Shown here in pieces: positions 6,015 to 6,288 of a stretch of DNA of 6,288 nt. Origin of the DNA: Acidimicrobiia bacterium (lineage in GTDB: Bacteria > Actinomycetota > Acidimicrobiia > Acidimicrobiales > Iamiaceae); NCBI GenBank assembly GCA_019247975.1, contig JAFBAD010000316.1:1-6288 (forward strand), read 5' to 3'. Below the pieces are notes generated by a model. It was not told the DNA's origin. It was given only the letters and a program-made list of their open reading frames with translations, and did not search any database. Made by a program: the position numbers and the translations under genes. Numbering within the stretch: the stretch's first letter is position 1; each line of letters begins with the position of its first letter.

Positions 6015-6256
6015 TGGCAGGGCAGCTGATCGCCTCGGCGCACGTCGCAGACCTGACGACCGCCGGTCTCGGAGTCGTTGCGACGATCGCGACGTTCGTG
6101 ACCTGGGCCGTCCAGGAAACGCCTCCCGAGAGCGACCCTCGGCCGACCGAACGGCCGACCCGCTCGGAGATGTTCTACCGAGGTGCAGGTCGGCCGGCCG
6201 GGCCGGACGCCGAGAGCGGACTCCCCGGCTTGGAGGCGAACCCGAACGAGTTCTGA
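6011..6256 (+). CDS. Small putative single-pass membrane protein, coupled to GAF-ANTAR gene
   Basis: The ATG at 6011 overlaps the TGA of the GAF-ANTAR gene in the sequence ATGA (6011-6014), the classic arrangement for translational coupling. No separate ribosome site is present. A second ATG follows directly at 6014. The 81-residue product begins MMAGQLIASAHVADLTTAG and has one hydrophobic stretch at about 13-34 (VADLTTAGLGVVATIATFVTWAV), followed by a hydrophilic tail rich in Pro, Arg, Glu and Gly. This could be a one-helix membrane anchor or a small holin-like peptide; the single stretch does not decide. Codon third positions are mostly G or C, as in neighbouring genes. I do not recognise a family. 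Coupling suggests it is made in step with the regulator and may serve the same response. Confidence 0.72.
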   Translation: MMAGQLIASAHVADLTTAGLGVVATIATFVTWAVQETPPESDPRPTERPTRSEMFYRGAGRPAGPDAESGLPGLEANPNEF

Positions 6257-6269
6257 CGCCGCAGCGGCG
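6257..6269 (+). terminator. Short GC hairpin directly after the last gene, weak terminator candidate
   Basis: CGCCG (6257-6261) and CGGCG (6265-6269) are exact complements around a CAG loop, beginning with the first base after the stop codon. The position suits a transcript end. The stem is only 5 bp and the following bases are ATGTGCCGTCC rather than a T-run, so it would not be a standard factor-independent terminator. The window ends 19 bases later. Confidence 0.3.
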
Positions 6270-6288
6270 ATGTGCCGTCCTTCGTTCC

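Overview
The window is GC-rich (G or C in most third codon positions) and reads as chromosomal DNA from a high-GC actinobacterium. The GAF-ANTAR protein, the multi-PAS GGDEF-EAL protein, the GTG starts and the four-pass membrane protein of an actinobacterial type all fit that. I cannot name a genus; something near Acidimicrobiia is only a guess.

Layout. Bases 1-85 hold the last 27 codons of an unrecognised plus-strand gene. It is followed by a pair of imperfect 18-bp direct repeats and a GTGTCA/TGACAC inverted pair (96-148) that resemble the edge of an insertion sequence. Bases 284-1286 encode a membrane protein split by a single-base frameshift at about 592-600, exactly at a perfect 7-bp hairpin. 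It converges on a complete LysR-type regulator (1298-2185, minus strand) with only 11 bp between them. A 135-bp spacer (2186-2320) with an AT-rich island and a T-N11-A dyad separates the LysR gene from a divergent 944-residue PAS-PAS-PAS-PAS-GGDEF-EAL protein (2321-5155), a cyclic-di-GMP enzyme. Its EAL site is intact. Its GGDEF site reads AGDEF, lacks the inhibitory RxxD site and has lost the usual Lys of the FKxxND segment.

The right part holds three compact genes. A probable 53-residue minus-strand gene (5159-5320) has a near-perfect Shine-Dalgarno sequence and ends 3 bp from the GGDEF-EAL stop. A GAF-ANTAR regulator (5358-6014) reads away from it. An 81-residue putative single-pass membrane protein (6011-6256) overlaps the GAF-ANTAR stop by ATGA.

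How they may work together (inference). The LysR protein may control the divergent c-di-GMP gene as well as itself. The PAS array would tune c-di-GMP turnover, probably toward degradation. The GAF-ANTAR protein would act on nascent RNA as an antiterminator, translated together with its small membrane partner. The strongest items for follow-up are the hairpin-located frameshift, the LysR/c-di-GMP divergent pair, the small antisense-oriented gene, and the coupled GAF-ANTAR/small membrane protein pair. I see no CRISPR array, rRNA or tRNA and no clear novel defence or mobile system.
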